Origin: Gymnorhina tibicen
Lineage: Eukaryota; Chordata; Aves; Passeriformes; Artamidae
Assembly: GCA_013399875.1 (NCBI GenBank)
Contig: VXAZ01003270.1
Coordinates: forward strand, 1,105,558 to 1,169,557
DNA: 64,000 nucleotides
Direction: 5' to 3'
The notes beneath the pieces were generated by a model that saw nothing but the letters and a program-made list of their open reading frames with translations, searched no databases and was not told the origin of the DNA. The position numbers and the translations under genes are program-made. Positions within the stretch are counted from its first letter, which is position 1. Every line of letters starts with the position of its first letter. This document shows, in pieces, positions 36,380-46,600 of this stretch.

Positions 36380-36476
36380 AATCCTGTGCCATGTGCTGTG
36401 GGATGACCCTGCTTGAGCAGCGAGGTTGGACCAGATGACCCGCTGTGATCCCCTCCAACCTGACCTATTCTGTGAC
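36380..36476 (+). mobile_element. CR1 LINE 3' end fragment (first copy of the duplicated block)
   Basis: The sequence ATCCTGTGCCATGTGCTGTG, followed by GATGACCCTGCTTGAGCAG, GGTTGGACCAGATGACC and the TATTCTGTGAC tail, is a CR1 3' UTR of the subfamily with the GGTTGGACCAGATGACC motif. It is truncated at the 5' end and non-coding. Its last 75 bases fall inside the duplicated 824-bp block. Confidence 0.8.
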
Positions 36477-37225
36477 CCCATGAAACCTCCTGCAACTGCG
36501 TGGGCTAAACCACGGCCTTCCACGCTGGGAAGGCAGAGCAGGACTGAGGGGTCTTCCGACCTGCCTGCTCCCTGCACCGAGCTCCCCCATCCCATACCCA
36601 CACTGACACTGCCCATCAACCTCAATTCGTGAAGTTACACCTAATTGCAATACACCCACCTGTATTCCTGGTAGTTACACCTGATATTGCAGTGGTCAGC
36701 GACAGCTTTCAGGAGCAGCAAAGCCTAGAGTCAGTTTTGGCAACAGTGTAGCATTGAGCAGACCTTTGAAAGGTAGGGTTGGTAATCTCTTGATAATAAA
36801 CTTTCTCACGAGATTTTTAACAACCTTTGTGTCTTGTCTCAGCTGGAAATGCTATGAGAACATTTTTTCTTGGGGTATTTTGTCACTCTCAGTTTCAGAT
36901 AGCAAGTGGGAAAACATTTATTCTAACATCAGAGAGATTGAAAAAAACGGTTTGGTAAACTGAATCAAAAGGGAAATTGAGGGACTTTGGTTCTATTTAG
37001 ACTCTTTCCCTCAGTACTCCACAGAAAGAAATATGACAGTTGCAGAAATAAGAGGTGAAGAAAGCTGCCCAGATTTTTGGGACATCTAACTATTCTCCTT
37101 CCTGGTTCAGTTATTCCTTGTAGTACACTGTCTTTTATTTTGTCAGTCTACTTTTAAGCAACACAAGTAATAAGTCTTCCACTTTTTCCGAGAGACACAA
37201 GAATAAAGCCAGTAGATCTCAGAGT
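36402..37225 (+). repeat. 824-bp direct repeat, copy 1
   Basis: This copy is identical by eye to 37227-38050 at a constant offset of 825. It starts inside a CR1 tail (GATGACCCTGCTTGAGCAG) and runs without interruption to the N at 37226. The copies share every short frame. The absence of visible differences, the N exactly between the copies and the start in mid-repeat all point to unmerged contig overlap. Confidence 0.95.
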
Positions 37226-37226
37226 N
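37226..37226. other. single N joining two overlapping contigs
   Basis: This single N lies exactly between the two identical 824-bp blocks. The last 824 bases before it equal the first 824 bases after it. Confidence 0.95.
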
Positions 37227-37301
37227 GATGACCCTGCTTGAGCAGCGAGGTTGGACCAGATGACCCGCTGTGATCCCCTCCAACCTGACCTATTCTGTGA
37301 C
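37227..37301 (+). mobile_element. CR1 LINE 3' tail (duplicate of 36402-36476)
   Basis: This is the last 75 bases of the CR1 tail described at 36380-36476, repeated because of the duplicated block. It should not be counted as an independent insertion. Confidence 0.8.
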
Positions 37302-38050
37302 CCCATGAAACCTCCTGCAACTGCGTGGGCTAAACCACGGCCTTCCACGCTGGGAAGGCAGAGCAGGACTGAGGGGTCTTCCGACCTGCCTGCTCCCTGC
37401 ACCGAGCTCCCCCATCCCATACCCACACTGACACTGCCCATCAACCTCAATTCGTGAAGTTACACCTAATTGCAATACACCCACCTGTATTCCTGGTAGT
37501 TACACCTGATATTGCAGTGGTCAGCGACAGCTTTCAGGAGCAGCAAAGCCTAGAGTCAGTTTTGGCAACAGTGTAGCATTGAGCAGACCTTTGAAAGGTA
37601 GGGTTGGTAATCTCTTGATAATAAACTTTCTCACGAGATTTTTAACAACCTTTGTGTCTTGTCTCAGCTGGAAATGCTATGAGAACATTTTTTCTTGGGG
37701 TATTTTGTCACTCTCAGTTTCAGATAGCAAGTGGGAAAACATTTATTCTAACATCAGAGAGATTGAAAAAAACGGTTTGGTAAACTGAATCAAAAGGGAA
37801 ATTGAGGGACTTTGGTTCTATTTAGACTCTTTCCCTCAGTACTCCACAGAAAGAAATATGACAGTTGCAGAAATAAGAGGTGAAGAAAGCTGCCCAGATT
37901 TTTGGGACATCTAACTATTCTCCTTCCTGGTTCAGTTATTCCTTGTAGTACACTGTCTTTTATTTTGTCAGTCTACTTTTAAGCAACACAAGTAATAAGT
38001 CTTCCACTTTTTCCGAGAGACACAAGAATAAAGCCAGTAGATCTCAGAGT
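37227..38050 (+). repeat. 824-bp direct repeat, copy 2
   Basis: This is the second copy of 36402-37225. It begins immediately after the N with a truncated CR1 tail (37227-37301) and ends at CTCAGAGT, after which unique sequence (TAGCAATTTTTT) follows. Removing one copy and the N restores a continuous CR1 tail and flank. Confidence 0.95.
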
Positions 38051-38352
38051 TAGCAATTTTTTCGTGATATCCAGAACATTTATTTTTCTTTTTCCCTTAG
38101 GACTTGGCCTCATAAACAATTTATCCCAGCTGAGCTCAGCTCTGGTGGTAGCTTTGTGCTCCCTTGTAGCATGCAAAAATTTCAGCCTGCTCCAACCTAT
38201 TTCAGAGCAGTTTAGTGCAAATGAGCTTTTGGGCTAAAAGTGCACAGGTAAAGAGTTACCATGGCTCTGCTTACACACAGTAGCTTGTCAAGTGATGTAT
38301 GCCTTACATGTGTCCAAGTTTTTAAATCCATTCCTGATGTTTCCTGGTTTAA

Positions 38353-39299
38353 CTGGTTGGCCCAGTTCTCTTCAACATCTTCATTAACGACTTGGATGCA
38401 AGACTCAAGGGAACAATTAAGTTGGCTGACAACACTATACTAGGAGGAACTGTTGACTCCCTTGAGGGCAGGGAGACCCTGCAGAGAGACCTCAAAAAGT
38501 CAGAGGGCTGGGCAATCACTAACCATATTAAGTTTAACAAGGGCAAGTGCTGGAGCCTGCACCTGGGACAGGGCAATCCTAGTTGTGTGCATAGACTGGG
38601 GAAGGAGATGCTGGAGAGCAGCGCCACAGAAAGGACCCTGGGGGGTCCTGGTCGATGGCAAGTTGGACACGAGTCAGCAGTGCCCTGGCAGCCAGGGGGG
38701 CCAACCGTGTCCTGGGGGGCATCAGGCACAGCATCACCAGCCAGGCAAGGGAGGGGATTGTCCCACTCTGCTCTGCACTGAGGCAGCCTCACCTCGAGTG
38801 CTGGGGGCAGTTCTGGGTGCCACAGGATAAGAAAGACATTAAGGTGTTAGAGAGCATCCAAAGGAGGACACAAGGATGGTGAAGGGCATTGAGGGGAAGC
38901 CGCATGAGGAGTGGCTGAGGCCACTTGGTCTGTTCAGCCTGGAGGAGACTGAGGGGAGACCTCACTGCAGTCACAGCTTCCTCGTGAGGGGCAGTGGAGG
39001 GGCAGGTACAGATCTCTTAAGTTTTGTGACCAATAACAGAACTCGAGGAAACAGCATGACGCTGAGACAGGGAAGGTTTAGGCTGGGTATCAGGAAAAGG
39101 TTCTTCACCCAGAGGGTGGCTGGGCACTGGAACAGGCTCCTCAGGGAAGTGGTCACAGCACCAAAACTGACAGTTCAGGAAGCATTTGGACAATGCTCTC
39201 AGGCATGTGGTGTGATTCTTGTCTCCTGCAGGTCTCCTGCAGGACTTGATGATCCTGTTTGGTCCCTTCCAACTCATCATATTCTGTGATACTATGATT
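38353..39299 (+). mobile_element. CR1 LINE, 5'-truncated, with decayed reverse transcriptase end
   Basis: The element opens in the RT domain. The first frame reads GPVLFNIFINDLD, a CR1 signature, and continues with an internal deletion to KLADNTILGG, where the usual catalytic FADD box is LADN. The RT continues as LQRDL and HIKFNKGKC, then changes frame near a run of six G (about 38640-38645) and again before LGGIRHSITSQAREGIV. A terminator follows DKKDIKVLESIQRRTQGW. The 3' UTR (CTGGGTATCAGGAAAAGGTT, CACTGGAACAGGCTCC) ends in TATTCTGTGATACTATGATT. Two frameshifts, a lost catalytic residue and 5' truncation make it inactive. Frames 38392-38781, 38453-38830, 38655-38882 and 38876-39289 are pieces of this element. 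Confidence 0.95.
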
Positions 39300-39986
39300 A
39301 AAACATCCCTGTAAATAATAACTCTGTTCCCAAGGCATCTATATTAGATGGGCACTTTCATTCAGCTCTCAGGCAGGCTGTGTATAGTCAACTCTTAATC
39401 CTTTCTCATACCTTGGTCTTTCTGTCTTCCTCATCTCTTTTCCTGCTGTCTTCTGAATTCCCTGCAGTTTCCCTGCTCCTCTGGCTCTGGGGAGCATAGC
39501 ACAATACTCCACGTGCTCGCATCACAGCCCTTTCTGAGCACATCATAAACAGCAGTTTAGTTTTATGTATGAGCACAGCTTTGAGTGAACTGAACAGTGC
39601 ACTTCCCCTGTGCCTCATACCAGTTCTGCTGAGGGCAGCTGTTAATTTCTAGACCAATATATTGTGTACTGTTCTCCAAAGTTTTCCCCTTATCCTTTTA
39701 ACAACTGTCCTTTTCAGAAAGACACACATCTAGAGCTCCGTTGTTGTGCCTCAGTTATCTACAGATCACATATGATCAATGAAAAGCTCCTCTCTTTGCC
39801 CTGCCAGCTCTGCAAGCCTAACTGGGATCTCACAATGAAACTAGGATCTTTCTTTGGTTATACAGGATTCCCAGGAATCCTGTTTCAGCCTGAGCCTGAG
39901 CTCTATTATCAATACAATTAAGGTGAATTTGAGCTGCCCTGTAAAGTTTTCAAAAGAGCTTACATGACCTTAGAGGCTGGGGCTTA
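39300..39986. other. non-coding span, nothing recognised
   Basis: The span is unique sequence between the CR1 and the small inverted-repeat relic. There is a pyrimidine-rich stretch at about 39405-39480. I see no gene or repeat. Confidence 0.5.
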
Positions 39987-40077
39987 TTTTCAAAAGTAAC
40001 TTGGTGCACTCAGAGGCCTAAGTAAATTAATTCTCTATTAAATTGGTTCTCTCTTACAATTTAAGTGCTTTTGAAAA
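39987..40077. mobile_element. 91-bp MITE-like relic with perfect 10-bp terminal inverted repeats
   Basis: TTTTCAAAAG (39987-39996) and CTTTTGAAAA (40068-40077) are exact inverted repeats. Similarity continues inward (left AACTTGG, right inverted CACTTAA). The interior (CAGAGGCCTAAGTAAATTAA, ending AAGTGCTTTTGAAAA) resembles the old sauropsid palindromic element that contains CCTAAGT and AGTGCTTTTGAAAA words. It has no coding capacity. The class assignment is from memory. Confidence 0.5.
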
Positions 40078-43000
40078 GAGAATTTAGGGTTCCTTCAGCA
40101 TTTCGGGCATTTCTGACAAGATTCCTGATGTTATTTAGGTGCAAATGTATCAGACCTCAGCTAGCACAGAAAAACTGGGAAGTACCAAGTTTAACTTTCA
40201 AACTAAAATTTGAGTTTAGGGCTGTAAGGCCCAGAAAACTTTTGCTGGAAACTAAAACAATCCAATCCTGAAAGTAGTGAAAATAAACATAAAACCCTTC
40301 ATCCCTGGCTTAAATGTAGTCACAGACTAAGCAACTAGACACACTGTGGTGGCTGCTGTAAATCTCCATTCAGGGACACTCAGTGCAGCTGAAGCAAGTG
40401 ACAGGACACAGCAACAAATAAGACACTCCATTATTTTAGAGGACATTTTGTTTGAGGCTTTGGAATTTTTACTCTGTACTTGCCTTCACTGTAATGGGCT
40501 ACTTCTCTTTGTGGTTCTTAATGTTTTATAAACATTTCTAGTAAATACGAAACATTTAAAATAGGCACATATTTTAAAATATTAAAAATATGCAAAAAAT
40601 GCACCATAGACATGAAACAGCAATATTGCTTATGGTTGTACTGATTTACTCCTGTTTGTCTGAGTTTTGCCTGGGAATATTATTAAATGTCCTGAAATTG
40701 AGGTCAAGAGAATTTTCTGCTCAAAAGTCTTATACTATGTCAACTAAATGGACTATGTTCCTCAATCAAAATGCGATTTTTAATAATTTTTTGTTTCTCA
40801 GTTGCACTCACTGTGGTTCTTCATTGGTTATATTCTCTTGCCAGAGAATGTTGCTCACAAATAGCTACTGAAATGCTGGTGGATGAAAGGTACATTAATA
40901 AAAAGGTATATTAGAAACAACCTTTAGCCCAAGTGGGCAAATCAGTCTCCCATAGAACAGTATTAATTCCATTGGAATTAGAATAGAGTTCATCAGTGCT
41001 ACATATAGTTGTCATGGAATGAGACTCACATCTGAACTCAAAGTGCACACTACCCTACACTGTTAGAGAGAAGAAACAAGTCTGTTAGCGATCCAGTCTT
41101 ACGCTGGAGAAAGATATAAAGAGCTACTTCACTTTAAACAGATTTATCTTTTCGTTTAGTTTCAAGGTTTTTGTTGCACCCTCAACTCTGCATCAATTCA
41201 CACCAATGGAGGGAAAGCAGCAGAGATACGGAAGAAGAAGAATCAGTGCCACACTTTTGTAGGCAAGCTATCAGTCCAGTGAACTTGTTCAAGATGAGAA
41301 ATTTATTTTCAGATTTGTCTCTATGTGTGCTTAAACTTGCTTCTGATCCTACAGGACGCTCATCTTGGCATGGTTAGATGGCTTCTAAGGCCAGCATGAC
41401 TGCAGGAGCAGAAGCAGGCTGTCTTATGGCAGTGGATCGCTGCATTCTGAGGAAGGGCTTGACGGGGTCTGTTGGGTGTGATGGGATTGCATAAGGAATA
41501 AACCAGGCAGGATCTTGTCTCTAGATCTTTTGTGTTTATATATTTTTACTCCATGAGGTTAGATGGCATTGGGATGCCAGCCCCTCAGCTGTGATGAAGA
41601 GATCATTTGATTTTGCAGCGATGTACATACTTCACAGTGGTTCTCGGTGTGTTTTTGTAATTAGGCATATTTAACTGTGCCTTGTTTTACTGCTGGAGGA
41701 AGAATCTCATTTGTCAGCAGTTTTAAGCTTTGCCAAATAAAGGCTTATTGGCAAACTGCATTGAGCGCTCTGATAATAACCCAACTTTAGAAAACACACA
41801 CCCTGCTGTGTTGTATTCAAGCCATGGTGCTGTTGAAATTAAAAGGGGAGACAATGCCTGCTTTCAAAAACTGGAGGTTCTTTGTATTCTAATAAAAGCC
41901 TAAATTAATGTTTTAAAAGGTTATTGCTATTTTTTACCAGCTAGCTGGCACTGTGTATAAATCTTATTTAGGCAGGGTCCTACATTATTTCACTGTTTTT
42001 AACACTTCAGCCAGTATCATACTGCCATGGATAATCAGTTCCTGAAATTCATTAGTCCAACCCGTTAAATCCCTTTTGTTTAGCTTTAATAGCAGGGTAT
42101 TTCTGTGTATTCGGGAATCTAATATATGATGTACGTTCTGACAACACCAGCAGGGACCACAAATATTTCTTACATAATCTAAAGGACATATGTTTGGCTT
42201 ATGGCAAAAATAACCTCATCATTCCTGTGTTTTAGGTTGAGGTGTCCATGTGAGGTCCTTTTATAAGAGCAAAGTAATAGGAACTATGTATAATTTAATC
42301 TTGTTGGCTTTTAATACATTTCCTTCAGCTTTTAAAGAGTGCTCTAGGAAATGGAAAAACACACAGTCAGCTATGAAATTCTATGACACTGATGCAGTCA
42401 GGCTATAAAATATTCTTTGCATCTTAATTGCATTTTATATAGCTGTATAACCTTGTGTAATTCTTAACTCTATAAATCCTAGCTCTGCATCCCGCTCCAG
42501 CAGCTTGGCGAGAGCAGCAGAGGAATGTTTCCCACAGTTCATTGTTCAGTTCGGTTGTGTGGGCAGAGCACAAACGTCAGGACTAAGCAGGAAACTTGCA
42601 CTGAACTTTGCAAATTGCTTTTTTGCAGACAAAGGATTCTCCTCATCTCTGTGGATGAACCTGATCTCGCACGATGAGATCCGTATCTGAGCTCTTTCCA
42701 AAACCAACCAGCCGTGATTTGACAGCCAGGTGAATGACAGAGCCTGTTTTATTTAGCTGGTTCACTTAAAGGTTTGGAGGACAGTGTAGAGGAGAGGAGA
42801 AGGTAGTTTTATTGGTGTATAACTGTGAGAACAAACCAGGGCATGACAGAAGCTAAATACCTATCAGGTGAGAGATCAAGCCAAAGCCAGAATAATCTTT
42901 CAGGCACCACCAACCATGTGAAACACTGACATAATGCAAGTGTGCCCGCAGTGATACTGGACCCAGCAACACAGCAGATGCACTTACCAGTACTTTCTGC

Positions 43001-43537
43001 CCTCTGATCGTCCTCTTCCAGTACGAGCTGCATCCACAGCTTGTGCCACACTCACAGCCTTGCACTTGCTTCCCCACTGTAAAACAGAGGCTGAAAAAAG
43101 AACACCCCTATGCAGAGACAGGAGACTGGTTTAAAAGTGAGGGAAACAGTGGGAGGATCATAAAGTGATCTGTTCAACTCTGTAGCATATTTCTAATAAT
43201 AGAAAGTTTTTAGAATGGATAGACAGAGGCATAGCAGGATCCAGTGGCTGAAAACTGAAGCTGGATAAATTTAGATGAGAAATAATGCTCTGTCTACACT
43301 GCAGATTACAGTGCAGTGTTGAGATACATGAACATTAAATGAGCTAATTCAGAGAGCAAAAGCCATCCAACAGCAGTGGCAGGGAGATCCCAGATTGATA
43401 TTGCTCAAGAGAATCAAAGATCCTACCCAGAAGTCTGTCCTACTGCAGCCCAGCCATTCCCAGCTATCCAGCGAGCATTTAAACTCACCAAGCATCCCAG
43501 AGCTTGGCCCGTGATCTGCACTGGAGGTGTAGCCCGT
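40078..43537. other. non-coding span, AT-rich, possibly conserved in parts
   Basis: No gene is recognised. About 41640-42480 is AT-rich and repeat-free, with homeodomain and NFI-like words, and is a candidate conserved non-coding block. CTATAAAT near 42470, followed 30 bases later by a GC-richer stretch and a 61-codon frame (42505-42690, not from ATG), could be a weak TATA promoter but is unproven. A segment at about 43290-43370 (GTCTACACTGCAGATTACAG) vaguely recalls an old MITE. Confidence 0.4.
41729..41755. promoter_or_regulatory. inverted NFI-like half-sites
   Basis: TTTGCCAA (41729-41736) and TTGGCAAA (41748-41755) are perfect inverted arms. Inside, ATAA and TTA extend the pairing with one bulge. 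GCCAA/TTGGC are nuclear factor I half-sites, but they are arranged outward here, not as the usual inward TTGGC-N5-GCCAA. It lies in a repeat-free AT-rich block. Confidence 0.35.
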
Positions 43538-43668
43538 ATCACAGAATCACAGAATGGTTTGGATTGGAAGGGACCTTAAAGATCATCTAGTTCCAATCCC
43601 CCTGACGTGGGCTGCGGCACCTTTCACTAGACCAGGTTGCTCAGAGCTCCATCCAACCTAGCCTTTTC
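43538..43668 (-). mobile_element. CR1 LINE 3' end fragment
   Basis: The plus strand shows ATCACAGAATCACAGAATGG, GGAAGGGACCTTAAAGATCA, CTAGTTCCAATCCCC and CTAGACCAGGTTGCTCAG. This is the reverse complement of the common avian CR1 3' end. About 130 bases of UTR remain. It is better preserved than the copy at 31419, so probably younger. It is non-coding. Confidence 0.92.
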
Positions 43669-46600
43669 AAGAGCAAGTGTAGCTAATATTGCAACATCTC
43701 GTCAAGGAATGCTGAAATTAGTGAGTGGCATGCTGTGTCTTGCTTTGTATATAAGATGTAGGCAGATTTTAGATGAAGATCCCTTTCTGGTTTTGGGAAT
43801 TCTGTGTGGTTGTATAAAATGGATGCTGTTGAGCACCTGTTGAGAAGGTACTCAACAGCTGGAGGTCAAGCTATTTGCATAGTTGAAAATTTCTGCTACA
43901 CCAGCTGAAAATCAGAATTTCCATGTCATGGTGAACTTTGATATTTTAGCATTTGGCTTCATTTTACTTCAGAAGACATTTTTTGTTTCCTGTAGTGCTA
44001 ACATTCTGTAATTCTTTTTGCTTTGGAAATACTTTCCACAAAATACATTGCTTTTGACAAACCAGCATTTCTGCAATGGAAAATCCTTTCTGACTGAAAA
44101 ATTTCAAACTCCCCACCACGCAGTTGAAACTCATGGGTTAATCTCCATGAAGTTCCACAGGACCACCGTCTGCAGGAGGGACTTTTACAGCCTCTTTTAG
44201 AGAACAAAAATAAAGAGGAACTGACTTTAGCCCAAAGGGATTAATTGGTACCCTTATTTCATTAGGTTATTTAAAGCAAAGATCTCATTAAACTTTCATT
44301 GGAATAACGTTAGAAAACGTTTGTAAGCTGCAGCTGTTGGGAAGAATTGAGAGGTCAGCAAATTACCAGTTGATAACAAAAAGTAGTATTACGGTCTGAG
44401 AGAGGGAGAATAAAGGTGCAGAGTGGAGATTTGGGACCTTTTAATTCTCTGGTTTTATATTTGTTGGCTATGCAGACACTGATGTGCCGCTTGCTCCATG
44501 TAAAGTCTCTTGAGCTAAGAAGGCTCAACAGAAGCTGAGGAGACCTCACAAGCCTGGAGTGTCAAAATAAGACAAAGTTGTTCGTGTGGTTCTTCACTGA
44601 GGTTGTTTGGCTCTCTTTGGCCTAATTAGCTGCTGTGTTACAGATGATTTATGTTCTCTTAGTTCACCCTGTTGAAACTGCTCCACATGCAGCACTAATG
44701 GAACAGTCTTGGCTCCCCCAAAGTGACCGCGTATGCGTTGGGGTGAGATCAGGACAGCATGGCAGCGTGGGGAAGAGAGCAGCCTTAAACCTCAGCTCCA
44801 GATGCCTTGCATCCCTTACAGCCTTTATGTTTCTGAAGCTGGAGTTTTGTATTTATTTTGTATTGGACATATGGAAATTCAATTAGAAAACCTTTCCACT
44901 GGGTTAGCTTGAGAAAGGGGTGAATGATGGTTACCTCCTGGTTGGGTTTGGTTAGTTTTGGCCCACTTTCTGTGCTGCTTGGACCTGTGTAAAGTGGTGT
45001 TTGAACCGAGGGGGCCGGACCCCATACAAACAGCTTTCTGGGGTCACTATGAGGTGACAGGTCAACAGTGCAGCTCCTTTGCATTCGAGGGAATGCACAG
45101 TCTGCACTGAAGCCATTGGACACCTTGGCCAGGCCATGTTACCAGCAGTCATGATGTCTGAGTTCCCATCTCAGTCCTGCGACCTCATCCCTCCCCTTCC
45201 CTGTATCCTCCCTCCCCTCCTTCTCCTTCTCTGCAGCCATATGGGCTATGCTGATTGTCTCACAGGGTCAGCAAAGCCCTGGGCCCACCTGCCTGGGACC
45301 AAGGCACCCACATGGATCCACATGTGCATCCACGGCTGGTCTCTTCCCTGTAACACTGTTCCCAGAGGGCTTACACAAATGTGACCAGGAACAGTTTGCA
45401 TTTCTGAGGATTTGGGGAAAAGAAAGGTTCAAAATGCTGTCCTGTTGCAGCATCATCTGCCAGCTCTACTTGCAGTAAGCAATGGGAAGTAGCTTACAAT
45501 CAAGCAAACTATTTGCTAGAAAAATCAGATTTGAAGCCCTAAGAAGTGAAGTTGAATTGATTGTTCTTCCTTTATGGAACAGGAATGCTAATGGTGTCAT
45601 ACTTTGATGCCATTAAATGGACTTAATGCTCAACTGCTGCAGCAAAGGAGGGCTCTGCTTCTCTCCCTGCCTGTCCCCCCACCACTCCCCTTCTGCTGGC
45701 ACTGACAGTGTTCTGCCCCCACCAGCAAACGTGTTCAGAAAGCTAGATCAGCAGAAAACTAGCTCTACAGAAAGGAGCAGAGAGACGTCAGCTGGCTCAG
45801 ATCTCCAACCCAGCTCATCTGAGGCCAGAAAAATGCCAGCGCACAAGGAAAAGTGGGATGAGAGGAGCAGGGACCATTTTCAGTGGTGATTATTGTTTAA
45901 ATCAGAATAGTTTCCCTTCAGAGCCACAACCTAAGATTTGAAAATGCCAGAATGGGTACCCTGCCTCTATTAAGCCTTCCAGGCTGGCTGGCTGTTCCCA
46001 CTCTAAGAGCTCAGACATCCTACATGCTCTTCTGCCAGCCCCTCACCTGCAAGCCTCTGCAGCTGCCGGCACATCAGCAGTTCCAGCCTGGAAGAATTCC
46101 TGGCTGGGGGAATATTCCTATTTCTACTTGCTTTTTTGTATACTTACATTGCATTGCAAATGCTGATTGTGTTTTACCCTGGGGATTATAAATCCTAACA
46201 AAGTACTCTGAAATCATTGAGCTGTTTCAGTTAGCAGTTCCTGGCCAAAAGAATTTTGGGGTTTTTTTTCTGTAAGTGAGGTTACAATCAATGCTTGAAA
46301 TTTGGCAACTGCTGAAGACCTGCGTAGTATCACTGAAAAAGGAATAAAGTAATCATCAAGACAGGGAAATTTGACTTATATCATCAAACACCTCTTCCAT
46401 GGCCTGTATATATTGAGAATTTAGACTCTCAAGTAGTAAAACTTCAGTAACTGTGCTCTTCTGGCTGCCACAGGTAACAGTCCATGTGCACACTCCCAGT
46501 TCCTGACAGATACGTGGAAGTGTGACTTAGCATAACCCACTGTCACTGAAGTATAACTTGGTTTTCGATTACTTGGGTTACACCCCGTTGGTGAGGGCCT

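Noticed and set aside
36426..37788. Apparent paralogous frames repeated 825 bases apart
   Set aside because: They are the same sequence counted twice because of the duplicated contig end.
38392..39289. Frames of 129, 125, 75 and 137 codons that could be taken for host genes
   Set aside because: They are parts of the CR1 reverse transcriptase and 3' UTR in three reading frames.
43290..43370. Segment beginning GTCTACACTGCAG that recalls a MITE end
   Set aside because: No matching inverted end was found and the interior similarity is too weak.
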